From Flavobacterium sp. ALJ2 (GTDB lineage Bacteria; Bacteroidota; Bacteroidia; Flavobacteriales; Flavobacteriaceae), in contig NZ_JADNRC010000019.1 of NCBI RefSeq assembly GCF_015594725.1, positions 1 through 54,750 on the forward strand: DNA of 54,750 nucleotides, written 5' to 3'. Under the pieces are notes generated by a model. That model saw only the letters and a list, made by a program, of their open reading frames with translations. It did no database searches and had not been told where the DNA came from. The position numbers and the translations under genes were made by a program. Numbering within the stretch: the first letter of the stretch is position 1; each line of letters starts with the position of its first letter. Below, piece after piece: positions 8,968-17,921 of the stretch.

Positions 8968-10476
8968 ATGAATAATGTTAAAAATACTGATCCAACTATA
9001 ATTGTTATTTTTGGATCATCTGGTGACTTAGCAAAAAGAAAACTTTTTCCAGCATTTCAAAATCTATACCTCGATGGTCGCATGCCTGAAAAATTTCAGA
9101 TTATCGCATTAGGAAGAGCTGAAAAAAGCAACGAAGAATTTCGCAGTTATGTAATCGAAAACTTAAATAGTTTTTCGAGAAAAGCAGCACTTTCTAGCGA
9201 AGAAACTGAAAAATTTATTTCTCATATAACTTATTTGAGACATGATATTGATAAAGAAGAATCATACCAAGAATTAGATTCGAAGTTAAATAGTATTGAT
9301 CGGACTTTTGGTGTACGTGCCAATAGACTTTTCTATCTTTCTATAGCTCCTTCATTTATAGCTACAATCTCTGGTAACATGAAAAAGTTGCGTCTAGCTG
9401 CCAATGCCAAACAGGATCGTATCATTATCGAAAAACCTTTCGGTTACGATAAAAGCTCTGCGATTGAACTTAATGAAATGCTATCACAAACTTTTAACGA
9501 AGAACAAATTTACCGTATTGACCATTATCTAGGCAAAGAAACTGTTCAGAATATCCTTGCGTTTCGTTTTGGAAATTCTATGTTTGAACCCTTATGGAGC
9601 CGCAACTTCATTGATTTTGTTCAGATTACTGTAGCAGAAGAAGTGGGTGTTGAAGAACGCGGTGGTTTTTATGAAGGAGTGGGTGCTTTAAAAGATATGA
9701 TACAGAATCATTTGCTACAAATTTTATGTATGACTGCTATGGAAGCTCCTGCTTCATTAGGAGCTGATGACATACGAAACCGTAAGGCTGATGTGCTAAA
9801 ATCGATTCGACGCATAAAACCAGATGAAGTTAATCATTACACCGTTAGAGGTCAATATGATGAAGGTTTAATAAAAGGCAAGCTTGTTCCTTCCTACCGA
9901 AATGATAAAGGAATAGCTCCCGATTCGAATACCGAAACTTATGTGGCAATGAAAATTTATCTTGATAACTGGAGATGGCAAGGGGTTCCTTTTTATTTGC
10001 GTACAGGAAAAAGAATGCAAGAAAAGCAATCTTCTATTATCATTCAGTTTAAACCTGTACCCCATTCCTCCTTTTCATATGATAATCAAGGAATGACTCC
10101 TAACAGGCTTATCATAAATATTCAACCTGCAATGGATATTAAGTTACAGTTTATGACTAAAAAACCAGGCTTATCTCTTTCTTTACAACCTGCAGAAATG
10201 ATTTTTGATTATTTTCAATGTTCTACAATGTCACCAGAGGCCTATGAAACACTACTCTCTGATGCGTTGGCAGGAGATCCTACCCTATTTATGCGTTGGG
10301 ATCAGGTTGAACAAGCATGGGATGCAATTGATACAATTCAGGAAGTATGGAAAAATAATGCACCTACTGATTTTCCTAATTATAAAGCTGGTAGCTGGGG
10401 ACCCGAAGCTGCAGACGAATTACTTGCTCGTCAAGGACACGCTTGGGTTGCTAACACTCAAAATATTGTGAAATAA
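8968..10476 (+). CDS. zwf: Glucose-6-phosphate 1-dehydrogenase
   Basis: A cytoplasmic enzyme of 502 aa from this start, oxidising glucose 6-phosphate to 6-phosphoglucono-1,5-lactone with NADP+. Motifs: the N-terminal dinucleotide loop FGSSGDLAKRKLFP, the conserved IEKPFG segment, and the active-site signature RIDHYLGKE. A GTG three codons upstream (8959) also opens the frame. The ATG at 8968 is preferred because GTG starts are uncommon in this group, but the choice is not decisive. It sits between gnd and pgl with short spacers, so the three enzymes of the oxidative branch are co-transcribed. Confidence 0.96.
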   Translation: MNNVKNTDPTIIVIFGSSGDLAKRKLFPAFQNLYLDGRMPEKFQIIALGRAEKSNEEFRSYVIENLNSFSRKAALSSEETEKFISHITYLRHDIDKEESYQELDSKLNSIDRTFGVRANRLFYLSIAPSFIATISGNMKKLRLAANAKQDRIIIEKPFGYDKSSAIELNEMLSQTFNEEQIYRIDHYLGKETVQNILAFRFGNSMFEPLWSRNFIDFVQITVAEEVGVEERGGFYEGVGALKDMIQNHLLQILCMTAMEAPASLGADDIRNRKADVLKSIRRIKPDEVNHYTVRGQYDEGLIKGKLVPSYRNDKGIAPDSNTETYVAMKIYLDNWRWQGVPFYLRTGKRMQEKQSSIIIQFKPVPHSSFSYDNQGMTPNRLIINIQPAMDIKLQFMTKKPGLSLSLQPAEMIFDYFQCSTMSPEAYETLLSDALAGDPTLFMRWDQVEQAWDAIDTIQEVWKNNAPTDFPNYKAGSWGPEAADELLARQGHAWVANTQNIVK

Positions 10477-10486
10477 AAAATTTAAA

Positions 10487-11200
10487 ATGATACAGATATA
10501 TAATACTATAGAAGCTATAAATAATAAGGCTGCTGACCTTTTTGTAGCAGCTGCAAAAAAAGCAATACTCGAAAAAGGGAGGTTTACAGCCGTACTTACT
10601 GGAGGTTCGTCACCAGCAGGAATATACAAACTATTAGCTTCTCCGGAATACAAAACAAAGATAGACTGGAATAAAGTTTATATTTTTTGGGGTGATGAGC
10701 GCTGGGTACCTCTTGATGACGATCTCAGTAATGCAAAAATGTCTTTTGATACCCTTTTAAGTCATGTACCCATCCCTGAGAACAATGTATTCCCAATGTA
10801 CAAAGATGGGGTTTCACCCGAAGATTATGCTGTTGAATATGAGCAATCTATCAGAACTGTTTTAGGTACTAACGGAAAATTTGATCTTATTTTTCTAGGT
10901 CTTGGAGACGACGGTCATACCGCTTCTCTTTTCCCAGGTGAAGCAGTACTTCAAGAGCAAACAAAATGGGTAGCTGCCTACCGATTAGAATCACAAAATA
11001 TGCATCGTATTACTTTAACTGCTCCTTTAATAAATAAAGCAGAGAAGATAATCGTAGTTGCATTTGGTCAAAAAAAGACTCATGCTCTGAAAGAAGTATT
11101 ATACGGAGATTATAACCCTAATACCTACCCAATGCAGTTGATTAAACCTGTTTCAGGAGAATTATTGTTTTTAGTAGACAATAGTGCAGCAGGAATATAA
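10487..11200 (+). CDS. pgl: 6-phosphogluconolactonase
   Basis: A 237-aa DevB/SOL-type lactonase hydrolysing 6-phosphogluconolactone to 6-phosphogluconate. Key motifs are TGGSSPAGIYKLL (sugar-phosphate binding), FWGDERWVP and GLGDDGHTASLFPG. It starts 10 bp after zwf. The protein ends LLFLVDNSAAGI, but an adjacent frame continues for about 19 codons to a stop at 11246 with a plausible sequence. The natural C-terminus may therefore have been changed by a one-base indel near 11191. The core enzyme is intact either way. A strong terminator closes the operon. Confidence 0.95.
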   Translation: MIQIYNTIEAINNKAADLFVAAAKKAILEKGRFTAVLTGGSSPAGIYKLLASPEYKTKIDWNKVYIFWGDERWVPLDDDLSNAKMSFDTLLSHVPIPENNVFPMYKDGVSPEDYAVEYEQSIRTVLGTNGKFDLIFLGLGDDGHTASLFPGEAVLQEQTKWVAAYRLESQNMHRITLTAPLINKAEKIIVVAFGQKKTHALKEVLYGDYNPNTYPMQLIKPVSGELLFLVDNSAAGI

Positions 11201-11297
11201 CCAAGATGTAACCGAAGCTATTTTAGCTGTTTCGCAAAAAAACTAAAATTATATTTTTAAAATTAGATACTATATTTTTAAAAATTCCTTCATAAAA

Positions 11298-11327
11298 AAA
11301 GGGTAGTTCAGTTGAACTGCCCTTTTT
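11298..11327 (+). terminator. Terminator of the gnd-zwf-pgl operon
   Basis: A 13-bp stem (11298-11310 with 11313-11325, one T-G pair) with a GT loop, AAAGGG/CCCTTT at the base, followed by a T run. It is a textbook intrinsic terminator about 50 bp past the in-frame or alternative stop codon of pgl. Confidence 0.88.
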
Positions 11328-11774
11328 ATTTATTGCTAATTGGGTATTCATAAACTTAGAAATTCCTAGTTTTACAAAAAATATTTATACTATTCATTCA
11401 CTTAATTTACACCTAATTATATACTTTTATTTGAATATTTAATTTAACTTTATTTAGAGTGTCATTTATGAAGTTTTCAAAACCAAAATCACTATAAAGT
11501 ACTGTACCTTTTATTTATTAAAAAATTTTACTGACTGCAAATTTAACAACAGTTTCCTTTACCTTTTGAAGCAATTATAAGTATATGTAATATACATATC
11601 AAGAATTATTTTTTGAAAAATGCTGTTATTTTACTGATTATTTTCTTGTTGCTACAAAAGAAGACAAATCACTTTATCAATCTTTAGAGCAGAAAATTTA
11701 TAGCCTTTATACATCTGTTGCAATTCTCAATTAAAATGAAAGAACAAAAATAGATTGCTCTTATTTATTTTTAA
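11328..11774. other. Intergenic region upstream of the metal operon
   Basis: No gene seen. It is AT-rich sequence between the pgl terminator and the Zur-like operators. Confidence 0.45.
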
Positions 11775-11789
11775 TGAAACAATGTTGCA
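11775..11789. promoter_or_regulatory. Zur/Fur-like operator box 1
   Basis: TGAAACAATGTTGCA resembles box 2 (11813-11827) at 12 of 15 positions and has imperfect TGMAA/TTGCA arms. It covers the -33 TTG of the metal operon promoter. A Zur-type repressor is inferred from the motif shape and the genes controlled, not proven. Confidence 0.55.
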
Positions 11790-11814
11790 TTTGTAAATAA
11801 GATTTCTATATTTG
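11785..11814 (+). promoter_or_regulatory. Promoter of the metal-acquisition operon
   Basis: TTG (11785-11787), 19 bp, TATATTTG (11807-11814) is an exact match to the Bacteroidota promoter consensus. Transcription would start near 11820, about 80 bp upstream of the first ATG at 11902. Confidence 0.68.
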
Positions 11815-11827
11815 CAACAACATTGCA
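11813..11827. promoter_or_regulatory. Zur/Fur-like operator box 2
   Basis: TGCAACAACATTGCA has perfect 5-bp inverted arms (TGCAA/TTGCA). It overlaps the end of the -7 element and the likely transcription start. Box 1 and box 2 are 38 bp apart, so repressor binding would block both promoter elements. Confidence 0.6.
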
Positions 11828-11901
11828 TTAAGGAAAAAAGATTAAAACTAGAAATAATCTATTTGTTTTTATCTAAGCTCTAACAATATTGATTCATTAG
11901 A

Positions 11902-12249
11902 ATGAAAAAGAAATTTAAAATTATTAATCTTCTTATGCCGCTGATAGTAGTATTCGCAATACTATTTCCAGTAATCCATTCTTATGAACATACTCAAAGT
12001 CATGATGTAAGACATAAAAGTACACTGCACTTAAATTCTGCTAAAACTGAACTTATAACACACAATCATTCTTCTGAAGAATGTGCTATTTGTCATTTTA
12101 AATTCACTCCTGTAAGTACATTTACTTTCATATCTTTTGAGTTTTATAAAAAGTGTAGCATAACCACATCTGTTTCTTTTTATTTAAAATCTTATTCCTC
12201 TTTCTTTAAAGGATCCTTATTTGCTCTTCGAGCTCCTCCAACAATTTAA
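11902..12249 (+). CDS. Small His/Cys-rich exported protein (DUF2946-like)
   Basis: A 115-aa protein with one N-terminal hydrophobic segment (about residues 8-28) followed by a His-rich stretch (SYEHTQSHDVRHKS, then HNHSSEECAICHF) and a C-terminal LFALRAPP. The CxxC pair, the histidines and the terminal RAPP recall DUF2946 proteins, which often lie next to metal-related TonB receptors. It is the first gene behind the Zur-like operators, so a role in periplasmic or membrane metal binding is inferred. Function is not established. It is separated from the next gene by about 450 bp. Confidence 0.7.
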   Translation: MKKKFKIINLLMPLIVVFAILFPVIHSYEHTQSHDVRHKSTLHLNSAKTELITHNHSSEECAICHFKFTPVSTFTFISFEFYKKCSITTSVSFYLKSYSSFFKGSLFALRAPPTI

Positions 12250-12701
12250 AGTAAAATCTATTAGCAATTTGCCTCTCGGCATTATCAATTTTAAAAAAGC
12301 TTATTTGAGCTTATTTAGTACAAAACCAATCATACTCATAGGTCGCTATAAGCAACCAGCTTATAGATCTCGCGTTTATTAAATTCTTGTAAAAACTAAC
12401 TCAATAAGTTATATAAGTTCCTATAAACAAAATGTTTATAAAACTTATATTTTCTTAAATGTCTTATAAGATTTCAAATAGTTTTATAGAACTAAGAAGA
12501 TAAAAGCTGACTTTGATTTCGTTTACTAAAAATTCAAGATTTTACTACTACTTAATTACTATTCCTAAAAAACAATGCTTATTTCATAGAAAATTATGCT
12601 ATGAATATGCTCTTGTATACTCCTTTTTAAGTTGGCAATGCGCTCAACTAAGTCATTTCAAAAAGCGTATTTCTAAACCTGTAACCAAAAATTAATATAT
12701 T
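12250..12701. other. Intergenic gap within the metal operon
   Basis: About 450 bp with no convincing gene and no second Zur-like box or promoter match. It contains AT-rich segments such as ATAAGTTATATAAG (near 12405) that resemble the arms of the inverted-repeat element at 33951-34111. It may be a long untranslated spacer. Confidence 0.4.
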
Positions 12702-13208
12702 ATGAACAGAGTAAAACTAAAACAAGATAAAACTAAAACTGCAAGATTTATGCTGGCAACATTTGCAATAGCTAGTCTATTTACTGCTTGTAGCAATAGT
12801 GATGACAACAAAATTGATACTGAATATCCAGTAATAGACATTTCGGCTGCAAATGCATTCCCAATTCAATGTAGCGAAGCAATTCGTGGACAAAAATTTA
12901 TATTCAGAGCAAAGTTTACCGACAATTCGGCATTAGGATCATATAGCTTGGATATACATCATAATTTCGACCATCATAACCATAGTACTGAAGTAAATAA
13001 TTGTACTCCCGAAGCGGTAAAAAAACCAGTAAAACCATTGCTTTACATCAATTCTGTAACTATTCCAGAAGGATTAAAAAGTTACGAAGCAACTCAGGAA
13101 ATCAACATTCCTACAGATATAGATCCTGGAGATTATCATTTCCTTATTCGCTTAACCGATAAAGAAGGTTGGCAGACGATTAAAGGTTTAAGCATCAAAA
13201 TTAAATAA
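12702..13208 (+). CDS. DUF4625 surface lipoprotein with His cluster
   Basis: A 168-aa lipoprotein with lipobox ending at Cys30 (SLFTAC) followed by SNSDDN, the acidic pattern that acts as a lipoprotein export signal in Bacteroidota and predicts surface exposure. The remainder is a DUF4625 beta-sandwich. A dense histidine cluster (HH at 86-87, HH at 91-92, H94) in one loop is a plausible metal site. It abuts the TonB receptor gene. Together they suggest a surface metal-capturing partner of the receptor. The family is biochemically uncharacterised, so function is inferred from context. Confidence 0.8.
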   Translation: MNRVKLKQDKTKTARFMLATFAIASLFTACSNSDDNKIDTEYPVIDISAANAFPIQCSEAIRGQKFIFRAKFTDNSALGSYSLDIHHNFDHHNHSTEVNNCTPEAVKKPVKPLLYINSVTIPEGLKSYEATQEINIPTDIDPGDYHFLIRLTDKEGWQTIKGLSIKIK

Positions 13209-13217
13209 GTGATTTTG

Positions 13218-15650
13218 ATGAACAAATATAAATCAAATCGATTACGGATTATCTATCTGTTGTTGTTTTGCGTAGTTATTTTTACGAAAGTATCAGCGCA
13301 AACAACCAACATATCTGGTAAAATATTTTCTAATAATCATAAACCATTAGAAGGTGCGACTGTAACGATTTATCCCTCTTTTGCAACCACAATCACGAAT
13401 AAAGAAGGCGCTTTTTACTTTAATCAAATTCCTTTAAACTCAAAGAAGCTTATTATTCGTTATTCAGGTTATATCCCATCTGAAATTAAACTTTTTTTGG
13501 ATAAAAATCCAAATGCACAACCAGATATTCTTTTACATCCAGAAATTAAAGAATTACAAGAAGTTATAATAAAAGATAATTATGCAACACGCCTCAACAA
13601 AAAAGAATCGCTTAGCATAGATGTAGTGACTAGTAGTTTTATCCAGCGCAATCTTGGTGGCAGCTTGATGCAATCATTACAAAGATTACCTGGTGTAAAA
13701 ACCATCTCAATTGGATCTGGCGGGTCAAAACCTCTAATTAGAGGATTAAGTTTTAATCAGGTTATTGTTGTAGAAAATGGTATTAAACATGAAGGGCAAC
13801 AATGGGGTGCTGATCACGGACTCGAAATTGACCAATATGCTGTAAATCGTGTAGAAATAATCAAAGGACCATCCTCATTTATCTATGGATCAGATGCTAT
13901 TGGCGGTGCTATTAATATAAAACCTTTACCATTTCCTGCCAAACACGTTTTGGGAGGAAGTGCTATCCTCACTGGTAAAACCAATAACGAACAATACGGG
14001 AGTTCTATCAATTTATTTGGGCGCAATGACAATTGGTTTTTTGATACCCGAATGACAACAATGGATTACGGAGACTATCGTGTTCCTACTGATGTTGTTC
14101 ATGTGTATAATTATGCTGTCCCGTTGTATAAAAATCACTTGCGAAATACTGCAGGACGTGAACTAGATTTACATGCTAGCGTTGGATATATAAACTCCAA
14201 GTTTAAATCTGTTTTATATACCAGTAATATATATAATAAAACTGGTTTTTTTGCCAATGCTCACGGTCTTGAACCTCGAAATGTAGATCTTGAGCTTCAT
14301 GATAAATCAAGCAGAGACATACAAATGCCTCATCAGGAAGTAAACCATACCAAAATAAGTAATACTACTTCTTTTCAATTAGGCGAACATCGATTGGAAA
14401 CTCAATTGGGTTTTCAGAAAAATTTCCGTCGCGAGCGAAGTCATTATGTTAATCATGGTTTTATGCCACCAATATATCCTGACGATATGTATGCCCCTCA
14501 GGATCTTGAACGTCAATACGACAAAGAAGTATTTTCGGTAGCTATAAAAGATGAGTTTGCACTAGGTGAACACAAATTTACAGTGGGATTAAATACCGAA
14601 GTACAACGAAATAAAATTGGTGGTTGGAGTTTCTTGATTCCTGCTTTTACACAAATTAATATGGGTGCATTTGCCTACGATAAATTACAGCTAAACGAAA
14701 AATGGCTACTTCATGCAGCAGTACGATTGGACCGTGGCAAAATCAAAACAAAACAATATACAGATTGGTTTGAAAGTGAAGTAACTACTAATGGGGAAAC
14801 AAATTTTGAATACTTACAACGTTCGGAAGAACTTACACGAACATTTAGAAGCTTTACCTGGTCGGCTGGAGTAAATTATAATCTGGAAAAATTTTCTTTG
14901 AAAGCCAATGCCGGAACTAGTTTTAGGATGCCAATTGCCAAAGAACTAGCTTCAAACGGCGTAAATTATCATTATTTTAGATTCGAAAAAGGAAATCCAA
15001 GCTTAGCTGCTGAACAATCCTATCAGTTAGATCTTGGATTAGAATGGCAGGAGAATAAATGGTCTGTACAACTAAGTCCTTTTTTTAATTATTTTCCGAA
15101 TTACATCTATCTCAACCCTACTTCGCAACATGATATTTATTACGGAGCAGGCAATCAGGTTTTTGAATATTCACAAAGTAAAGTCATGCGATATGGAGGT
15201 GAATTACAAACTCGTTATCAATTCTTAAAAGATTTAAGTGGTGAAATTCTCGTAGAATATCTTTATTCGGAACAACTATCGGGTAGCAAAAAAGGCTATA
15301 CCCTACCCTTTTCTCCTCCTGCATCAGTTTTATTCGGTTTAACTTATAGTCCAGAAATCAAAAATCTAAGAGATACGTATTTCTCACTTGATTTTCGATA
15401 TACAGCTAAACAAAATCTAATTGTACCTCCTGAAAAGAAAACAGCCAGCAGTACTATTTTCAACCTAGCATTGGGAACAAAAGTAAGAGCAGGACAACAG
15501 GATTTAGCTATTTCCTTGCAAGTTCAAAACTTGTTTAATACAAAATACCTCAATCACACCAGCTTTTACAGGCTAATTGAACTTCCTGAGGCTAGCAGAA
15601 ATATTATTGTATCCCTTAAAATTCCTTTTTTAATTCTTAAACAAAAATAA
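13218..15650 (+). CDS. TonB-dependent receptor, probable zinc/transition-metal type
   Basis: An outer-membrane receptor of 810 aa with a signal peptide ending near VSAQ, an N-terminal carboxypeptidase-D-like domain (about residues 30-110), a plug (about 120-240, with VVENGIKHEGQQWGADHGLE and RVEIIKGPSSFIYGSDAIGG), and a 22-strand barrel ending in a hydrophobic strand. The GQQWGADHG plug signature and His-containing loops (NAHGLEPRN, MPHQEVNH) are like those of ZnuD-type receptors. ATG at 13218 is preferred over the GTG at 13209 immediately after the preceding stop. Zinc as substrate is inferred from the operon. Confidence 0.88.
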   Translation: MNKYKSNRLRIIYLLLFCVVIFTKVSAQTTNISGKIFSNNHKPLEGATVTIYPSFATTITNKEGAFYFNQIPLNSKKLIIRYSGYIPSEIKLFLDKNPNAQPDILLHPEIKELQEVIIKDNYATRLNKKESLSIDVVTSSFIQRNLGGSLMQSLQRLPGVKTISIGSGGSKPLIRGLSFNQVIVVENGIKHEGQQWGADHGLEIDQYAVNRVEIIKGPSSFIYGSDAIGGAINIKPLPFPAKHVLGGSAILTGKTNNEQYGSSINLFGRNDNWFFDTRMTTMDYGDYRVPTDVVHVYNYAVPLYKNHLRNTAGRELDLHASVGYINSKFKSVLYTSNIYNKTGFFANAHGLEPRNVDLELHDKSSRDIQMPHQEVNHTKISNTTSFQLGEHRLETQLGFQKNFRRERSHYVNHGFMPPIYPDDMYAPQDLERQYDKEVFSVAIKDEFALGEHKFTVGLNTEVQRNKIGGWSFLIPAFTQINMGAFAYDKLQLNEKWLLHAAVRLDRGKIKTKQYTDWFESEVTTNGETNFEYLQRSEELTRTFRSFTWSAGVNYNLEKFSLKANAGTSFRMPIAKELASNGVNYHYFRFEKGNPSLAAEQSYQLDLGLEWQENKWSVQLSPFFNYFPNYIYLNPTSQHDIYYGAGNQVFEYSQSKVMRYGGELQTRYQFLKDLSGEILVEYLYSEQLSGSKKGYTLPFSPPASVLFGLTYSPEIKNLRDTYFSLDFRYTAKQNLIVPPEKKTASSTIFNLALGTKVRAGQQDLAISLQVQNLFNTKYLNHTSFYRLIELPEASRNIIVSLKIPFLILKQK

Positions 15651-15677
15651 TATAAACTCTTTTAAACAAAAACCCTT

Positions 15678-16595
15678 ATGAAAAAAACAAATTTGTTCCC
15701 CTTGTTCTTACTATTTGTTAGCGCATTTACTGCGTGTAACAATGACGACGATAATCCCCCTAAAGCTGCAAAACCAACCATGACGAATCTAGAAATAGGC
15801 TCTGCTAATAATAAGCAAGGTATCATTGGTCGTGATTTTCACTTTAATGCAGATGTTACCGCTGGTTATAAAATTGCAGCTGTACAACTTAAAATACTTC
15901 CTAAAAAAGGAGAGAAATATGCTAAAGATTGGAAATTAGAACTAAGTTGGGCTGAATATGTTGGTACTAAAAACACAACTGTCCATAAACACTTTAATAT
16001 TCCTAAAGAAGCTCCTGAAGGTAAATATGACTTTTACTTTATAGTATTGGATAGCAATGGTTCTAAGTTAGAGATTAAAGAAGATATAACGATTGTCGAT
16101 GCTGCTAATTTACCTACCGATCCATTAATTGGTAGAGATATGATTTCTCGTAACGAAACTTTAATTTATCATATGGGAACTTGGGTAGAACCTGAACTGA
16201 TCTTCAAAAAAAATGATGAACTAACAGCTCATGCACAGATAAGCCAAATTAAAGGCGATGGAATATTGTATTCTGTACTAATTAAAAAAAGTGCTAATTA
16301 TCATCCTGAGAGTATTGATAATCTTGATTTTAAAAAAGTAATCATCATTTCAAAAGTCGAGCATAAAGGCCTTGGACCTGGATCAAAAATTACAACAATA
16401 CAAAAAACAAATGATGTTTGGGGTGGTGAAAAAATTGTTATAGGTGCCTTAAACGATGAAAACAAGCCGAACCCAAACCCAATTACTGGCGCAAAAGCCT
16501 GGGAATCTGGAGTATATAATTGGGTGGTTTTGTATAAAAATACCACCTACAATCTCACTGTATATAAATCAATGTCTATTACCATTAAATACTAA
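15678..16595 (+). CDS. DUF4625 surface lipoprotein, two-part
   Basis: A 305-aa lipoprotein with Cys20 lipobox (AFTAC) followed by NNDDDN, again a surface-export signal. Residues about 30-150 form a DUF4625 domain related to the protein at 12702-13208. The C-terminal half (about 155-305) is a second, less familiar beta-rich region ending in LTVYKSMSITIKY. It starts 27 bp after the receptor gene and precedes the AztD-like gene by 30 bp, so the three are one transcript. It probably sits at the receptor mouth. No enzymatic motif was seen. Confidence 0.78.
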   Translation: MKKTNLFPLFLLFVSAFTACNNDDDNPPKAAKPTMTNLEIGSANNKQGIIGRDFHFNADVTAGYKIAAVQLKILPKKGEKYAKDWKLELSWAEYVGTKNTTVHKHFNIPKEAPEGKYDFYFIVLDSNGSKLEIKEDITIVDAANLPTDPLIGRDMISRNETLIYHMGTWVEPELIFKKNDELTAHAQISQIKGDGILYSVLIKKSANYHPESIDNLDFKKVIIISKVEHKGLGPGSKITTIQKTNDVWGGEKIVIGALNDENKPNPNPITGAKAWESGVYNWVVLYKNTTYNLTVYKSMSITIKY

Positions 16596-16625
16596 TCTAA
16601 ATATTATTTTAAACACACATTAACT

Positions 16626-17843
16626 ATGAAAAACAATTATTTCAAACTGATTTTATTATTTACTTTATCCGCTTTTACAATCTCTTGTAGCAATGACGAT
16701 GACAACAATACTAATGAAACTCCAAAGGAAACTTTGGCTGAATATAAGTTTTTGAGAGTATTACTTTCTGATGAAAAAACAACTGAGATTACGCTTGTTA
16801 ATCCAGTAGCTGGTACTTCTACTTTTTTTAATGCGAAATTTGCAAAATCCGCTATTTACACTACTGAATCAGGCAGATATGCAGGAATCATTCATAGAGC
16901 AGACAATACTGTAGAAACTTTTGACAGTGGTTTTGAAGGTCATGGTGACCATGTTGATGTAGACGGAATTCCAAAGTTTGGTGCATTAACGGGTCAAGCG
17001 TCTCTGCCTACTCATTTTAAAAGTAAAATTGGAGAATTACTAACTTTTAATGATGGTGATGGAACATTATCTGTAGCCAAAGAATCTGAGGTTAATACAG
17101 CTGGAGCTAAATTTAAAGTAATAAATACAGGCTTACTAGCTCATCATGGTGCTATGGCAACTTTTTCTAATGGAACATATGCCATTACCCAAAAAGACAA
17201 TTCGGTTGCAGGAGCACTTCCTGAAAAAGTAAAAATTATAGCTAATACAGGTAAAACTATTTTTGAAGCTACAATTTCAACAAAAGGAATTCACGGAAAT
17301 GCTTCTGACGGAACTTATGCTGTTTTTGGTTCAGCAAGCGGTATACTTGTAGTTGAAAGCACAGGAAAGCAAAAGCTTATGCCCCATCCTGAAGGTTTTG
17401 GAACATCATGGTTCGGAAGTATTTTAGAAACAAAAGCACTAGGGAAATTTATAGGTTATACTGCTGATAAAGGTGCTTACTTAATTGATGTTATTAACAA
17501 TACAATTAAGCCAATTTTACAAAGTGCCGATATTCTACAATGTAAAGTAAGCTACAATAAGAGTAAACTAGGCATTTTATTGCATAACGGTAATTTTAAA
17601 TTATTCAATTTAACTACGTTGCAAGTTGAAAAAGAAGGAAAGGTAATTGGAGAAACGGCAAAAGCTGCTTTAACGAAACCTCAAATTGAACTAACAGAAA
17701 ATTTTGCTTATATCACTTCTCCAACTACTGGAGAATTATTACAACTAAGCTTACCTGCTATGACTATTGTAAAGAAAATAAAAGTTTCTTCTACTCCTTA
17801 TAGAATTACGATTCTTGGTTTCGAAAACAGCAAAGCCCATTAA
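16626..17843 (+). CDS. AztD-like metallochaperone lipoprotein
   Basis: A 405-aa lipoprotein (Cys21 after FTIS, then SNDDDNN, predicted surface-exposed) with a probable beta-propeller body. Its order of motifs resembles periplasmic zinc chaperone AztD: an acidic-His motif EGHGDH (104-109), LAHHGAMATF in the middle, then KGIHGNASDGTYAVFG. The His-Gly-Asp-His element matches the expected metal site. AztD normally hands zinc to an ABC-transporter binding protein in the periplasm. Here it is anchored as a lipoprotein beside a TonB receptor, an unusual placement. Identity as AztD-like is from remembered motif order, so alignment is needed. Confidence 0.72.
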   Translation: MKNNYFKLILLFTLSAFTISCSNDDDNNTNETPKETLAEYKFLRVLLSDEKTTEITLVNPVAGTSTFFNAKFAKSAIYTTESGRYAGIIHRADNTVETFDSGFEGHGDHVDVDGIPKFGALTGQASLPTHFKSKIGELLTFNDGDGTLSVAKESEVNTAGAKFKVINTGLLAHHGAMATFSNGTYAITQKDNSVAGALPEKVKIIANTGKTIFEATISTKGIHGNASDGTYAVFGSASGILVVESTGKQKLMPHPEGFGTSWFGSILETKALGKFIGYTADKGAYLIDVINNTIKPILQSADILQCKVSYNKSKLGILLHNGNFKLFNLTTLQVEKEGKVIGETAKAALTKPQIELTENFAYITSPTTGELLQLSLPAMTIVKKIKVSSTPYRITILGFENSKAH

Positions 17844-17881
17844 ACTTAACTTGTTATCGTAGTACAAAGATTAATTAATAA

Positions 17882-17921
17882 TAGAAGGCGATACATTATT
17901 TCTATCGCCTTCTATTTTTTT
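17882..17921 (+). terminator. Terminator of the metal operon
   Basis: A perfect 12-bp stem (TAGAAGGCGATA at 17882-17893 with 17903-17914) and 9-nt loop, followed by a T run. It lies about 40 bp after the AztD-like stop. Confidence 0.88.

Noticed and set aside
10205..10471. 88-codon plus-strand frame inside zwf
   Set aside because: Out-of-frame shadow of a well-supported enzyme gene.
12513..12695. 60-codon open frame in the gap before the DUF4625 gene
   Set aside because: Composition and residue pattern are not protein-like, no promoter or homology was recognised, and it ends just before the real gene.
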